Part shown: piece by piece, positions 34,954 through 44,197 of the stretch | How positions within the stretch are numbered: position 1 is the stretch's first letter | Layout: the number at the start of each line of letters is the position of its first letter | NCBI GenBank assembly: GCA_017408395.1 | Contig: JAFQUQ010000031.1 | Coordinates: 1-63,671 of the forward strand | Source: Oscillospiraceae bacterium | GTDB lineage: Bacteria; Bacillota; Clostridia; Oscillospirales; Ruminococcaceae | Reading direction: 5' to 3' | DNA: 63,671 bases | Notes under the pieces: generated by a model | What the model saw: only the letters and a program-made list of their open reading frames with translations | Told to the model about the DNA's origin: nothing | Databases searched by the model: none | Position numbers and translations under genes: made by a program

Positions 34954-37881
34954 ATGAGTAAAATTTACGCACTTGGCATTGACGTTGGCTCAACCACCGT
35001 CAAAACAGTTATTCTCGACGAGAACAAGAGCATTATCCATTCAAAATATCAGCGCCATTTCTCAAAGGTAAAGGAAACAGTTACCGAACAGCTTACCGAA
35101 ATAAAGAAGAATTATCCCGATGCAAGCTTTAAATTAAGCATTACAGGCTCGGCAGGCCTTGGTCTTGCAAACGCTTCGGAGCTTCCTTTTGTGCAGGAGG
35201 TTTTCGGCGCATTTATCGCTGTAAAGGAAAGTCATCCCGACGCTGACGTTGTAATCGAGCTGGGCGGTGAGGACGCAAAGATTATTTTCCTTACAGGCGG
35301 TGTAGAGCAGAGAATGAACGGCTCCTGTGCAGGCGGTACGGGTGCTTTCATTGACCAGATGGCTACCCTTCTGGGCATTACCACCGACGAAATGGACAAG
35401 CTTGCATTAAAGGCGGAAAAGATTTACCCTATCGCTTCAAGATGCGGTGTTTTCGCAAAATCCGACATCCAGCCTCTGCTTAATCAGGGTGCGAAGCGAG
35501 AGGATATTGCCGCTTCGATTTTCCAGGCGGTAGTTGACCAGACGGTATCAGGTCTTGCACAGGGCCGTGAAATAAAGGGCAAGGTGCTTTTCCTGGGCGG
35601 TCCTCTTTCCTTCCAGCAGGGCCTTCGCAAGGCGTTTGTTGACTCCCTTAAGCTTACTGACGAAAATGCAGTATTCCCTGAAAATGCACCGTGCTTTATG
35701 GCTTACGGCTGTGCTCTTCACGCAAATGAGGTTTCCGAGGAATTCAGACTTGACGAGGTTATTGAACGTCTTGGTAATGCTAAAATGAAGGACGACATCG
35801 TTACAGGCGAGCCTCTCTTTGCTTCAAAGGCAGAGTACCACGAATTTGTTGAACGTCATAAGAAATGCGACCTTGCTTATGAAAATATCGAAACCTACAA
35901 GGGCGAGGCTTATCTCGGCATTGACGCAGGCTCAACCACAACAAAGCTTGTTCTTATAACTCCCGATGGCAAGCTTTTATATCAGCACTACACATCAAAC
36001 AAGGGTCAGCCCCTTAACGTAATTTCCGAGAAGCTCAAGGAAATCTACAAGCTTGCGGGGGACAGGGTAAAAATCGTTTCTTCCGCTGTAACAGGCTACG
36101 GCGAGGAGCTTATCAAGGCAGGTCTCGGCGTTGACCACGGTATCGTTGAAACGGTGGCTCATTACAAGGCGGCTTCTTTCTTCCAGCCTGAGGTTGATTT
36201 TATCATCGACATCGGCGGTCAGGACATCAAGTGCTTTAAAATAAAGAACGGTGCAATCGACAGCATTATGCTCAACGAAGCCTGTTCTTCGGGCTGCGGC
36301 TCCTTTATACAGACATTCGCACTTGCAATGGGTTACGATATAGCTGATTTCTCACAGCTGGGACTTTTTGCTGAACGTCCTGTTGACCTTGGCTCACGCT
36401 GTACGGTATTTATGAACAGCTCAGTCAAGCAGGCACAGAAGGACGGCGCTTCCGTAGAGGATATTTCCGCAGGTCTTTCCTCATCCATCATCAAGAATGC
36501 GATTTATAAGGTAATCCGTGCAAAATCCGTTGACGAGCTTGGCAAGCACATTGTTGTACAGGGCGGTACATTCCTGAACGACGCTGTACTCCGTTCATTT
36601 GAAAAGGAGCTTGGCAGAAATGTTGTAAGACCTGCAATAGCAGGACTTATGGGTGCATTCGGTGCGGCTCTTTACGCTAAGGAAAACAAGGGCGCAGGCA
36701 CGGGACTCATCCGCCCTGACGCACTTGAACAGTTTACATACACATCACGTCAGCTTAATTGTAAGGGCTGTACGGCACATTGTAATCTTACAATGATAAC
36801 CTTCAACGACGGCCATAAATTCATCAGCGGCAACCGCTGTGAAAAGGGCGCAGGCTTGAAGCGTGAGGTTGAAGCACCTTGTCTTTACGAATACAAATAC
36901 AAGACCCTGCTTTCTTACGAGGAAAATCAGAACGTGGCTTCACCGAAGGCAACTATCGGTTTGCCTTTATGCCTCGGCTTCTACGAGCAGATTCCGTTCT
37001 GGACTCCTTTCTTCAACAAGCTTGGCTTCAAGGTGATTTTCTCCGAGGAAAGCTCCCGTGATACCTATTACAAGGGTCAGCATACAATTCCGTCAGATAC
37101 GGTCTGCTATCCTGCTAAAATTGCACACGGTCATATTGTAAGCCTTCTTGAAAAGGGTGCGGATATTATCTTCTACCCTTGCGAAAGCTACAACATTGAC
37201 GAAGGCGGCAGCGACAATCACTACAACTGCCCTGTTGTTGCGTATTATCCTGAGCTGCTTAAGGCAAACATTCCTGAGCTTAACGAAAACAATTTCTACT
37301 ACCCTTATGTTGATATAAACCTTGAAAGACACTTTGCCGAATCAATGAGCGAGGCGTTCAGGAAGTTCAATATTTCAAAGGGTGCTGTAAGAACAGCGTG
37401 GGCTGAAGCGTTCAAGGAATGGAATTCCTACCGTCAGGGTATCGTTAAAAAGAGCGAGGAAATTATCAAGACTGCAAGAGAAAACAAAATGCCTATCATT
37501 GTTTTAAGCGGTAGACCTTACCACGTTGACCCTGAGATCAACCACGGTATCCATAAGCTTATTGCGTCACTTGGACTTGCCGTAATCACAGAGGACAGCG
37601 TTGCTCATCTTGCTGAAACTCCTAAGCTTACGGTGCTTAATCAGTGGACATACCACTCACGTCTTTACAGAGCTGCAAAATATATAACCACACAACCTGA
37701 TATGCAGCTTGTACAGCTCGTATCCTTCGGCTGCGGCATTGACGCTATCACTACCGACGAGGTGCGTTCAATCCTTGAAGGCGGCGGAAAGCTTTATACA
37801 CAGCTTAAAATCGACGAGATAAACAATCTCGGCGCAGCAAAAATTCGTCTGAGAAGTCTTGTTGCGGCAATGGAAAAATAA
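34954..37881 (+). CDS. BcrAD/BadFG-type activase ATPase, two-domain, with DUF2229
   Basis: A 975-residue protein of the 2-hydroxyacyl-CoA dehydratase activase-related family. Two actin-like ATPase domains are fused: residues 6-265 (GIDVGSTTVKTVILD, NGSCAGGTGAFIDQM) and about 322-580 (GIDAGSTTTKLVLI, SSGCGSFIQTFA). A DUF2229/dehydratase-subunit-like part follows (about 660-975), with Cys motifs (CKGCTAHCNLT, CYPAKIAHGH, FGCGIDAITTDE). Known homologs are often 1400 or more residues, so this is a shorter form. Such proteins are thought to drive low-potential electron transfer to an iron-sulfur partner; the partner is unknown. A terminator follows. Confidence 0.85.
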   Translation: MSKIYALGIDVGSTTVKTVILDENKSIIHSKYQRHFSKVKETVTEQLTEIKKNYPDASFKLSITGSAGLGLANASELPFVQEVFGAFIAVKESHPDADVVIELGGEDAKIIFLTGGVEQRMNGSCAGGTGAFIDQMATLLGITTDEMDKLALKAEKIYPIASRCGVFAKSDIQPLLNQGAKREDIAASIFQAVVDQTVSGLAQGREIKGKVLFLGGPLSFQQGLRKAFVDSLKLTDENAVFPENAPCFMAYGCALHANEVSEEFRLDEVIERLGNAKMKDDIVTGEPLFASKAEYHEFVERHKKCDLAYENIETYKGEAYLGIDAGSTTTKLVLITPDGKLLYQHYTSNKGQPLNVISEKLKEIYKLAGDRVKIVSSAVTGYGEELIKAGLGVDHGIVETVAHYKAASFFQPEVDFIIDIGGQDIKCFKIKNGAIDSIMLNEACSSGCGSFIQTFALAMGYDIADFSQLGLFAERPVDLGSRCTVFMNSSVKQAQKDGASVEDISAGLSSSIIKNAIYKVIRAKSVDELGKHIVVQGGTFLNDAVLRSFEKELGRNVVRPAIAGLMGAFGAALYAKENKGAGTGLIRPDALEQFTYTSRQLNCKGCTAHCNLTMITFNDGHKFISGNRCEKGAGLKREVEAPCLYEYKYKTLLSYEENQNVASPKATIGLPLCLGFYEQIPFWTPFFNKLGFKVIFSEESSRDTYYKGQHTIPSDTVCYPAKIAHGHIVSLLEKGADIIFYPCESYNIDEGGSDNHYNCPVVAYYPELLKANIPELNENNFYYPYVDINLERHFAESMSEAFRKFNISKGAVRTAWAEAFKEWNSYRQGIVKKSEEIIKTARENKMPIIVLSGRPYHVDPEINHGIHKLIASLGLAVITEDSVAHLAETPKLTVLNQWTYHSRLYRAAKYITTQPDMQLVQLVSFGCGIDAITTDEVRSILEGGGKLYTQLKIDEINNLGAAKIRLRSLVAAMEK

Positions 37882-37885
37882 AAAT

Positions 37886-37925
37886 AAAAAAGCTTACGGG
37901 ACAGAAAATATCCCGTAAGCTTTTT
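37886..37925. terminator. bidirectional terminator
   Basis: AAAAAGCTTACGGGA pairs with TCCCGTAAGCTTTTT over a 9-base loop between convergent genes, with A- and T-runs on either side serving both strands. Confidence 0.9.
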
Positions 37926-37942
37926 GTGTTTATAAATTAATT

Positions 37943-38527
37943 TTACTGCTGGAAAACCATTCTGACAAGACGGTTGTTTTCAAATTCGAGAAAGAACAGC
38001 TGTGACCCTGCGCCTACATACGTGAGAACGCCATAGTCTTTTTCGGGGTCGCCCAGAACGCTGTCGGGAATTCCGAAATCAGAATAAACCTGTGAGCGTG
38101 TCATTCCGAAAACAAGACCGCATACGGTGAAATCCCTGGGTGCTGTGCCTTTTTCGGCGCATATGTATTTTACCGCTTCAATGGCACCGCCGCCGTAATC
38201 GGTAAGAGTTGAGGTCAGACTGCTTCCGTCAGGAAAGGTTATGCTGTTTGCGGTGAGAGTGCAGTCTTCAAAAACTCCGCCTTCCTCAAATTCACGCTCG
38301 CTTACGGGGAAGGTAAAATCCCTGCCGTCTGCGTGAAGGTCGGCGAAAACCTCGTTTATAGTGTAAAACCGCATAAGGGAGTGGTCGGCTTCAGGGGCGG
38401 TGGTTACAACAGGCGGAAAGATTACAGAGGTATCATCAGTTTCCTCCTCTGCTGTCTGCCGTGAACATCCGCAGAGAAGCAGCAGTGCCGCAAGAGCAGC
38501 GGCGGTTTTTTTGTTTAAATATATCAT
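37943..38527 (-). CDS. secreted lipoprotein, unknown function
   Basis: A 194-residue protein with a type II signal peptide (KKTAAALAALLLLCGC) whose lipobox LCGC predicts lipidation at Cys21. An acidic, Thr-rich linker follows, then a beta-rich domain (FEEGGVFEDCTLTANSITF; FGMTRSQVYSDFGIPDSVL). The later segment resembles the start of small outer-surface domains that use a GxT-x(3)-V-x(4)-G pattern, but I cannot name a family. It lies three bases after the flavoprotein gene. Confidence 0.7.
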   Translation of the reverse strand: MIYLNKKTAAALAALLLLCGCSRQTAEEETDDTSVIFPPVVTTAPEADHSLMRFYTINEVFADLHADGRDFTFPVSEREFEEGGVFEDCTLTANSITFPDGSSLTSTLTDYGGGAIEAVKYICAEKGTAPRDFTVCGLVFGMTRSQVYSDFGIPDSVLGDPEKDYGVLTYVGAGSQLFFLEFENNRLVRMVFQQ

Positions 38528-38530
38528 AGT

Positions 38531-40132
38531 TTAATCCACATCAAACTTTTCAATGATTTTTACTGCAATACGCAGTCCGTCAACTGCCGCAGACATAATT
38601 CCGCCTGCATAGCCCGCACCCTCTCCGCAGGGGTACAGCCCCTTTACAGAAACGGATTGCAGGTCTTCTCCGCGTGTGATTCTTACGGGAGAGGAGGTGC
38701 GTGTTTCGGGAGCGGTCATAACGGCGTTCCTGTCGCCGAAGCATTTCATTTTTCCTGCAAAGCTCTTTAAGCCGACCGCCATCATATCCGTGACAAACAC
38801 GGGAAAAAGCCTGCGGAAATCACATTCCTCAACGCCCCTTGCATAAGTCGGGGAAACGTCTGCACCTTTAAGAGAGCCGCCGCCGTCAAGGAAACTTCCG
38901 ACGGTGCAGGCAGGAGCTTTGTAATTTCTGCCCCCAAGCTCAAAGGCACGCTTTTCAAGACTTCTTGCAAAGGTTACGCCGTCAAGGGGATTTCTGCCGT
39001 AATCATCGGGTGTCACCGATACAACAAGTGCGGCGTTTGCATTTTCGCCGTCACGTGCAAACTCGCTCATACCGTTTGTTACAACGGTATCATTTTCGCT
39101 TTGTGACGGTACAACCGTGCCTCCGGGACACATACAGAAGGTATAGACCCCTCTTTCGCCTTTGCGGTAGGAGAGCTGATATTCTCCCTGAGGAAGCACG
39201 GGATTGTCATATTGTTTACCGTAAAGCGAACGGTTTACCTCTGTCTGCTTATGCTCAATTCTTGCGCCTACGGAAAAGGGTTTAGGCTCGATAAAAATAT
39301 CTTTTCGGAGCAGCATTTCAAAGGTGTCCCTTGCGCTGTGGCCGATTGCAAGGATAAGCGCACCGCAGGGAATTTTCTCGCTGCCGTTTACGGTAACGGA
39401 GGTTATTGTGCCGTTTTCATATTTAACATCGGTAAGCTTGGCGTGAAAACGCACCTCGCCGCCAAGCCCGATTATTTTTTCACGTACTGTTTTAACGATA
39501 CCTCTCAACTTGTCTGTGCCGATATGGGGCTTTGCCTTGGTGAGGATTTCTTCGGGAGCACCGTATTCCGCAAAGCGTTCAAGAACACGTCTGCACATAG
39601 GGTCCTTTATTCTTGTGGTAAGCTTGCCGTCGGAGAATGTACCTGCGCCGCCCTCGCCGAACTGGACGTTGGTTTCCTCGCTGAAAGCACCGCCCTTCCA
39701 GAAGCCTTCCACAGCGTTCACTCTTTCGTCAACACAGCCGCCCCTTTCGAGAACAACAGGTCTGAAGCCGTATTCTGCAAGGGTAAGTGCGGCAAACATC
39801 CCTGCAGGTCCGAAGCCTGCAATTATGACCCTGCCGTTTAATTTTTCGCTTCCGCATTTTTCGGGAAACAGGCTGTCTGAATTGATGTCGGCATAAGTGC
39901 AGGACGGATTTTTTTCGGCAAGACGCTTCTCTTTAAGCTTGTCGTGAAGCTCTATCCATACGGACGAAACCAGCTTTATGCTTGAATTATCCCTTGCGTC
40001 AAGGGAGGTTTTGTGAACTCCCGCAACCTTTGCGTCGGCAGGCTTCAGCGACAGCTTTTTCAGAGCCGCCGCCGTGATCTCGTCATTTGAAGCACTGACT
40101 TTTGTGATTATCTGAGAAACAATAACGGGCAT
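38531..40132 (-). CDS. FAD-dependent oxidoreductase, COG2509 type
   Basis: A 533-residue flavoprotein. An N-terminal part of about 95 residues, like the alpha/beta domain of the family, precedes the dinucleotide-binding fold (VIIAGFGPAGMFAALTLAEYG). NVQFGEGGAGTFSDGKLTTR is a stretch I associate with COG2509 proteins, as is the C-terminal YPCGEGAGYAGGIMSAAVDGLR. Substrate unknown. Cytoplasmic. The gene shares a transcription unit with cdaA-cdaR (6-base gap after cdaR). Confidence 0.82.
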   Translation of the reverse strand: MPVIVSQIITKVSASNDEITAAALKKLSLKPADAKVAGVHKTSLDARDNSSIKLVSSVWIELHDKLKEKRLAEKNPSCTYADINSDSLFPEKCGSEKLNGRVIIAGFGPAGMFAALTLAEYGFRPVVLERGGCVDERVNAVEGFWKGGAFSEETNVQFGEGGAGTFSDGKLTTRIKDPMCRRVLERFAEYGAPEEILTKAKPHIGTDKLRGIVKTVREKIIGLGGEVRFHAKLTDVKYENGTITSVTVNGSEKIPCGALILAIGHSARDTFEMLLRKDIFIEPKPFSVGARIEHKQTEVNRSLYGKQYDNPVLPQGEYQLSYRKGERGVYTFCMCPGGTVVPSQSENDTVVTNGMSEFARDGENANAALVVSVTPDDYGRNPLDGVTFARSLEKRAFELGGRNYKAPACTVGSFLDGGGSLKGADVSPTYARGVEECDFRRLFPVFVTDMMAVGLKSFAGKMKCFGDRNAVMTAPETRTSSPVRITRGEDLQSVSVKGLYPCGEGAGYAGGIMSAAVDGLRIAVKIIEKFDVD

Positions 40133-40138
40133 TGTGTT

Positions 40139-41485
40139 TTACCTTTCGTTATCCGATTTAAGCGTTACAGTAACGGTAGCCTTAGGCGAAAGAACACCTT
40201 CGGAGCCGATACACCATACATCGCTGAAATTAGGTGTGGAGAATGTTACAGGGAACTTGTAGTCACGTTCTTCAAGCTCATAGTTGATAAGGTCGATCTG
40301 AGCGATAACATCAAAGTATGTGAGCTGCTCAAGACTTTCCTGTGAGCCGATAAAGTTCATTGTAAAGCCTGAGGTGATGATGTTGTAATCAAACTGAGGA
40401 GGAGCGTTGATGATCTGCACCGCACTTCCTCTTATAGCCATTGTAAGGCTGAAGAGATTTTCAGTCGGACAGGTTACGGTGACAGTATTTACTTCGCTCA
40501 GATTCTGGTAGCCGTCAGGCAGGAATTCAGATGTGTTGAATTTGAATTCGGAGCCGATATTGACCTCACGCATATCAATACTGCCTATATCAAGAGCTTT
40601 GATTTCCTTGATAAATTCCTTTTGTGCCGCAACCTCAAGCTCTGAAACGGACATTTTAAGTTTTTCGATAAATGCGTCGGTATCAAAGCCTGCGGGAGCG
40701 TTTGTGATACGCACTTCAAGAGGGAGCACCTGCTTCTGAAGAACGGGCACCTGAACGGTGAAACTTGTTCTGTCAATAGACAGCGTCTCGACATCGCTGA
40801 GAGGACTGCTGCCGCTGTAAAGAACAGGATTTGAAGCCATATATTCGTAAGTGGATGAAAGCTCACCGGGGGACTCGACGTAAACGTAAGCGTCGGTGAT
40901 TTTGCTGACGTTTTCCTTTGCACCTGTAACCAGGATCTTATCGGGTATGATAACAACATCATCGGCATCGCTGATATAGCCTGCCGCAATTTTAACATTG
41001 TCCATTTTAGGCTTGACGCTGACTTCACGGGTGATTATTTCGTCGAATTTAACGTTGACGTGGCTGATGTTCTCGCCTGTGTCGGCGTTTGCGATATTAG
41101 TGACCATAAACTCACGTCCGCTTGAAGAAACAACGTCAATAGGGAGGTTGTAGCTTGTGGCGTTGATAACATTTTCAGCGGAAGCAACGATGGTTATATC
41201 CTCTTTTTCAAGGTTGCCTATTTCGCCTCGGTCGCCGCTGATATAAACATTGGCGGAGCTGATTTTCTGCTCGACTACCTGGAAGTTGTGGGCCTCCGCA
41301 TAGGTGCCCTGCATTTCAACCATAACGGGCACGTTGTAGAAAACTCTCGAAATGGTAGGATACTCGTTTATTGAAACGATAAACCATATGAGCACTGCCG
41401 CAAGGATGGATATTATCTTTACGACAAAATCCTTTTCAAACAGCCTTCTGAAAAATTCGGCGATAGGGTCAAGTATTTTATTCAT
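40139..41485 (-). CDS. cdaR: YbbR-domain protein, CdaA regulator
   Basis: A 448-residue protein with one N-terminal membrane helix (FVVKIISILAAVLIWFIVSI) and an extracellular part built from about four YbbR-like beta repeats (for example VYISGDRGEIGNL, ILVTGAKENVSKI). I prefer ATG 41485, eight bases after AGGAGG, over the GTG at 41491. In known systems CdaR binds and tunes the diadenylate cyclase CdaA; here it overlaps cdaA by eight bases. The glmM gene that often follows is absent. Confidence 0.9.
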   Translation of the reverse strand: MNKILDPIAEFFRRLFEKDFVVKIISILAAVLIWFIVSINEYPTISRVFYNVPVMVEMQGTYAEAHNFQVVEQKISSANVYISGDRGEIGNLEKEDITIVASAENVINATSYNLPIDVVSSSGREFMVTNIANADTGENISHVNVKFDEIITREVSVKPKMDNVKIAAGYISDADDVVIIPDKILVTGAKENVSKITDAYVYVESPGELSSTYEYMASNPVLYSGSSPLSDVETLSIDRTSFTVQVPVLQKQVLPLEVRITNAPAGFDTDAFIEKLKMSVSELEVAAQKEFIKEIKALDIGSIDMREVNIGSEFKFNTSEFLPDGYQNLSEVNTVTVTCPTENLFSLTMAIRGSAVQIINAPPQFDYNIITSGFTMNFIGSQESLEQLTYFDVIAQIDLINYELEERDYKFPVTFSTPNFSDVWCIGSEGVLSPKATVTVTLKSDNER

Positions 41486-42407
41486 TTTCACTGCCTCCTG
41501 CCGAATTGTTATTATTTGATTTCTTCTTGTTGAAAAGCTTCTTTTCTACCGCCTGAATAGGCTGTGGTCTGCCGTGACGGGACGGCTTTTCAGGGATAAG
41601 CTTTGTACGAAGCAGCTTCTTTAAACCGTCACGGGAAAGGCTTCGTTCAAGGTTGCCGTTTTCAGCAACGGAAATAGTGCCTGTTTCTTCGGAAACGACA
41701 ACAACGATAGCGTCTGAGTTTTCGCTCATACCGATAGCCGCACGGTGTCTTGAACCGAGGGCCTTGTTGATGGTTTCTTCCTTCTGTGGCTTAGGCAGGA
41801 AGCAGGCAGCTGCAAGAACAACACCGTCACGCATTATTACAGCGCCGTCGTGGAGAGGTGTGTTTTTAAAGAAGATGTTGCCGAACAGCTCCTTTGAAGG
41901 TGCGGCATTAAGAACGGTACCCGTGTCTATCTGCTCGCCAAGCTTTGTTTCACGTTCAATTACGATAAGTGCGCCTGTTGTTGTAGCGGAGAGGTCCTCG
42001 CAGGCGTCGCAGATCGCTTCGATAGCGTTGTTCCATTTTGTTGTCATACTGTCTGTTGACTCGCTTGTAATTGAGGACAGCACAGGAATTTTAGTAACGC
42101 TGGAGTGACCGATCTTTTCAAGCATACGGCGGATTTCCTGCTGGAAAAGCACGATAAGCGCCAGCAGACCAACGTCAAAAACGTTCTCCATAATAAACGC
42201 CATAGCCTTCATTCCCATATAGTTCATCACCACATAGGCTACAAGCATAAATGCGATACCCTTCAGCAGACCTGCCGCACGGGTCTCCTTGATAAGAGTG
42301 ATACCCTTATAGATAAGTACAGCCAGAACCGCAATATCCAGCACGTCCCACAGAGTAATGGGCAGAATACTTTTTACATACGATCCCATTGTATATATAA
42401 AATCCAA
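41478..42407 (-). CDS. cdaA: diadenylate cyclase CdaA
   Basis: CdaA makes c-di-AMP from two ATP, controlling potassium and cell-wall balance. Three N-terminal membrane helices precede the DAC domain, where DGA (about residue 187) and RHR (about 220) are the conserved catalytic motifs. I start at TTG 42407 because CGGGAG lies six bases upstream; the predicted transcription start near 42439 leaves the ATG at 42428 without a binding site. The C-terminal 35 residues are basic and Asn/Ser-rich. About 309 residues. Confidence 0.92.
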   Translation of the reverse strand: MDFIYTMGSYVKSILPITLWDVLDIAVLAVLIYKGITLIKETRAAGLLKGIAFMLVAYVVMNYMGMKAMAFIMENVFDVGLLALIVLFQQEIRRMLEKIGHSSVTKIPVLSSITSESTDSMTTKWNNAIEAICDACEDLSATTTGALIVIERETKLGEQIDTGTVLNAAPSKELFGNIFFKNTPLHDGAVIMRDGVVLAAACFLPKPQKEETINKALGSRHRAAIGMSENSDAIVVVVSEETGTISVAENGNLERSLSRDGLKKLLRTKLIPEKPSRHGRPQPIQAVEKKLFNKKKSNNNNSAGGSENE

Positions 42408-42445
42408 CTTAAACTCCCGACCTTTCATCTTGACTTTCAACTTTT

Positions 42446-42475
42446 ATTGTACCATAAAACATACATCCATTTCAA
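42446..42475 (-). promoter_or_regulatory. promoter of cdaA-cdaR
   Basis: On the minus strand TTGAAA (42470-42475) is followed by 18 bases and TACAAT (42446-42451). The predicted leader is only about 30 nt. Confidence 0.6.
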
Positions 42476-42547
42476 TAGTGAAAATGAAAAAACAAGCATA
42501 TCTTCAATAAATTTTTCTATGAGGCATAAGGCACGCAGAATAAAACA

Positions 42548-42582
42548 AACCGTACAGAAAAAACAAGTCTTTCCGTACGGTT
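42548..42582 (-). terminator. terminator after the P-loop protein gene
   Basis: AACCGTAC and GTACGGTT pair around a 19-base loop; the minus strand continues TGTTTTATT. Confidence 0.6.
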
Positions 42583-42586
42583 GAAA

Positions 42587-43108
42587 TCATTCATTCAAGT
42601 CAATATTTATATTGTACTCATCATCAATAAGTATAAAGTTTAAATCATACTTACGGACATTCTTAAAAAACTCCGAATTATCCTTAAGCACACTCTCTGA
42701 AGTGCAGCAGCTGTCATCAAGACGTTTCTCAATAATATCTGCATATTTTTTTATATCATCAAAATGATTTTTTATGTAATTTTCGCTCATTACAAGGCAG
42801 AAGAATTTTATATGAGAGAGGTATTGGTCAGAAAAATCTTTTTTCCAGTCAAAGGGCACATAGCACCCCTCAACTATGAGATTCTGATTATTTTCAACAG
42901 CTGTTTTAATCATCTCACGTACAACAGGCCAGAGATATTCCGTAAGCTTTTCATCGCTGCTTTCGGGAGTAAGCACAGTGTTTCCGCTTCGTATAAGTCC
43001 CATTTTAAGATGGTCGATTGATAAATAGGGGAAGCCGTGCTTTTCAAGCAGTTTCTGTGCAAGAGCAGTTTTGCCCGTATGTGACGCACCTGTTATAATC
43101 ACTATCAT
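42587..43108 (-). CDS. P-loop NTPase, nucleoside/adenylate kinase-like
   Basis: A 173-residue protein with the Walker A motif GASHTGKT at residues 7-14, followed by QKLLEKHGFPYLSIDHLKMGLIR, like small kinases that phosphorylate nucleosides or other small molecules. A Walker B-like strand (NQNLIVEGCYVPF) and a lid region are visible. The substrate is not clear. It sits between cdaA and the esterase operon with its own terminator. Confidence 0.65.
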   Translation of the reverse strand: MIVIITGASHTGKTALAQKLLEKHGFPYLSIDHLKMGLIRSGNTVLTPESSDEKLTEYLWPVVREMIKTAVENNQNLIVEGCYVPFDWKKDFSDQYLSHIKFFCLVMSENYIKNHFDDIKKYADIIEKRLDDSCCTSESVLKDNSEFFKNVRKYDLNFILIDDEYNINIDLNE

Positions 43109-43132
43109 AAATTACCTCTTTTTAAGAGTTTA

Positions 43133-44197
43133 TCAGAAAATATTCAGCTTTTCAATCTCACCGATAAGCTTTTCCGACATCTTTCTGTGAGTAACAGCAT
43201 TGGGGTGACTTTCAGCACCGATACCGTCGCTTTCCAGCTGCTCATCAAAACGCACAGCGTAAATTTTATCATCGCCGAGCTTTTTTACGGCATTCTCAAT
43301 CTGGGGACAAAGCTGCTGTCCCATTGCGCCGAGAGTGCAGAGGATTACCGAGTCGGGATTGTGCTTTCTGATGTCGGAAATAAAATTGAGGTAGCAATCT
43401 TCAAAAGCGTCGGTACGTTCCTTTATTCCTCTGGTGTAATCCTTGTCGTTTGTGCCGAGATTTACAACTATAAGGTCAGGCTCAAAGCGGCTGAAATCCC
43501 ATTCTTCAAGGTTGTTTTCGCTGCCTGCCGTCATACCGTCAACCGACCTGTCGGTATAAAAATAAATTTTCGGCATTGTCCAGCCGTCATCAGGCTCGTT
43601 TACATCTTCCTTGACGGAATTGGAAAGAACGCCGATGGACGTCCAGGAAACAAGGTTGTATTCAGCGTTGAAATGACGTGCTGTTATTGAAGCGTAGTTT
43701 ATCCACGGGTTTTCCTGTGCCGTACAGAAGCCGTCAGCGGCAGAAGACGCCTCGATTCCGAAGCCGCAGGTTATGGAATCGCCGACAAATTCGATTTTCC
43801 TCTGTGAAACAGGCTGTGTCGGTCTTATTTCGCCGTCAGCGGAAACGGAGTTTATGCCGACCTTGCTGAATGCGTTTTCCGACATTTTAACAAGACGTAT
43901 CTTTACCTTTCCGATGTTTTCGGAGGTGTAGAGTTCATATTCGGCAGTACCCTCGTTTACGGCAAAGCGCTTGTAAGGCTCATCGCTGTCGTTTACGAAA
44001 ACCGCCATATAAGGCTGAAAAATATGCTTCCAGCCTGCATCGTTGAGCCAGTCGGTGGAAAGCTCGGCGGTGGCTTTTGTTCCCGTGAATTCAAATTCTA
44101 CGGCAGTACATGAGTAACCAAGCCATCTTACATCGTCACGGTACAGCGTTCTTCCCAGAACACGCACATTGTTTCCGTCAGCTTTAAACTTTATCAT
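43133..44197 (-). CDS. SGNH/GDSL esterase, carbohydrate esterase family 2-like
   Basis: A 354-residue enzyme with an N-terminal jelly-roll (about residues 1-125, including FEFTGTKATAELSTDW) and an SGNH hydrolase domain. The catalytic Ser is in FVGDSITCGFG; NLGTND provides Asn; DGIGAESHPNAVTHRKM provides the Asp/His. This two-domain layout is that of CE2 acetyl esterases that deacetylate plant glycans. There is no signal peptide, so it probably acts on imported oligosaccharides. The start follows GGAGGG and overlaps the thioesterase gene by 14 bases. Confidence 0.82.
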   Translation of the reverse strand: MIKFKADGNNVRVLGRTLYRDDVRWLGYSCTAVEFEFTGTKATAELSTDWLNDAGWKHIFQPYMAVFVNDSDEPYKRFAVNEGTAEYELYTSENIGKVKIRLVKMSENAFSKVGINSVSADGEIRPTQPVSQRKIEFVGDSITCGFGIEASSAADGFCTAQENPWINYASITARHFNAEYNLVSWTSIGVLSNSVKEDVNEPDDGWTMPKIYFYTDRSVDGMTAGSENNLEEWDFSRFEPDLIVVNLGTNDKDYTRGIKERTDAFEDCYLNFISDIRKHNPDSVILCTLGAMGQQLCPQIENAVKKLGDDKIYAVRFDEQLESDGIGAESHPNAVTHRKMSEKLIGEIEKLNIF

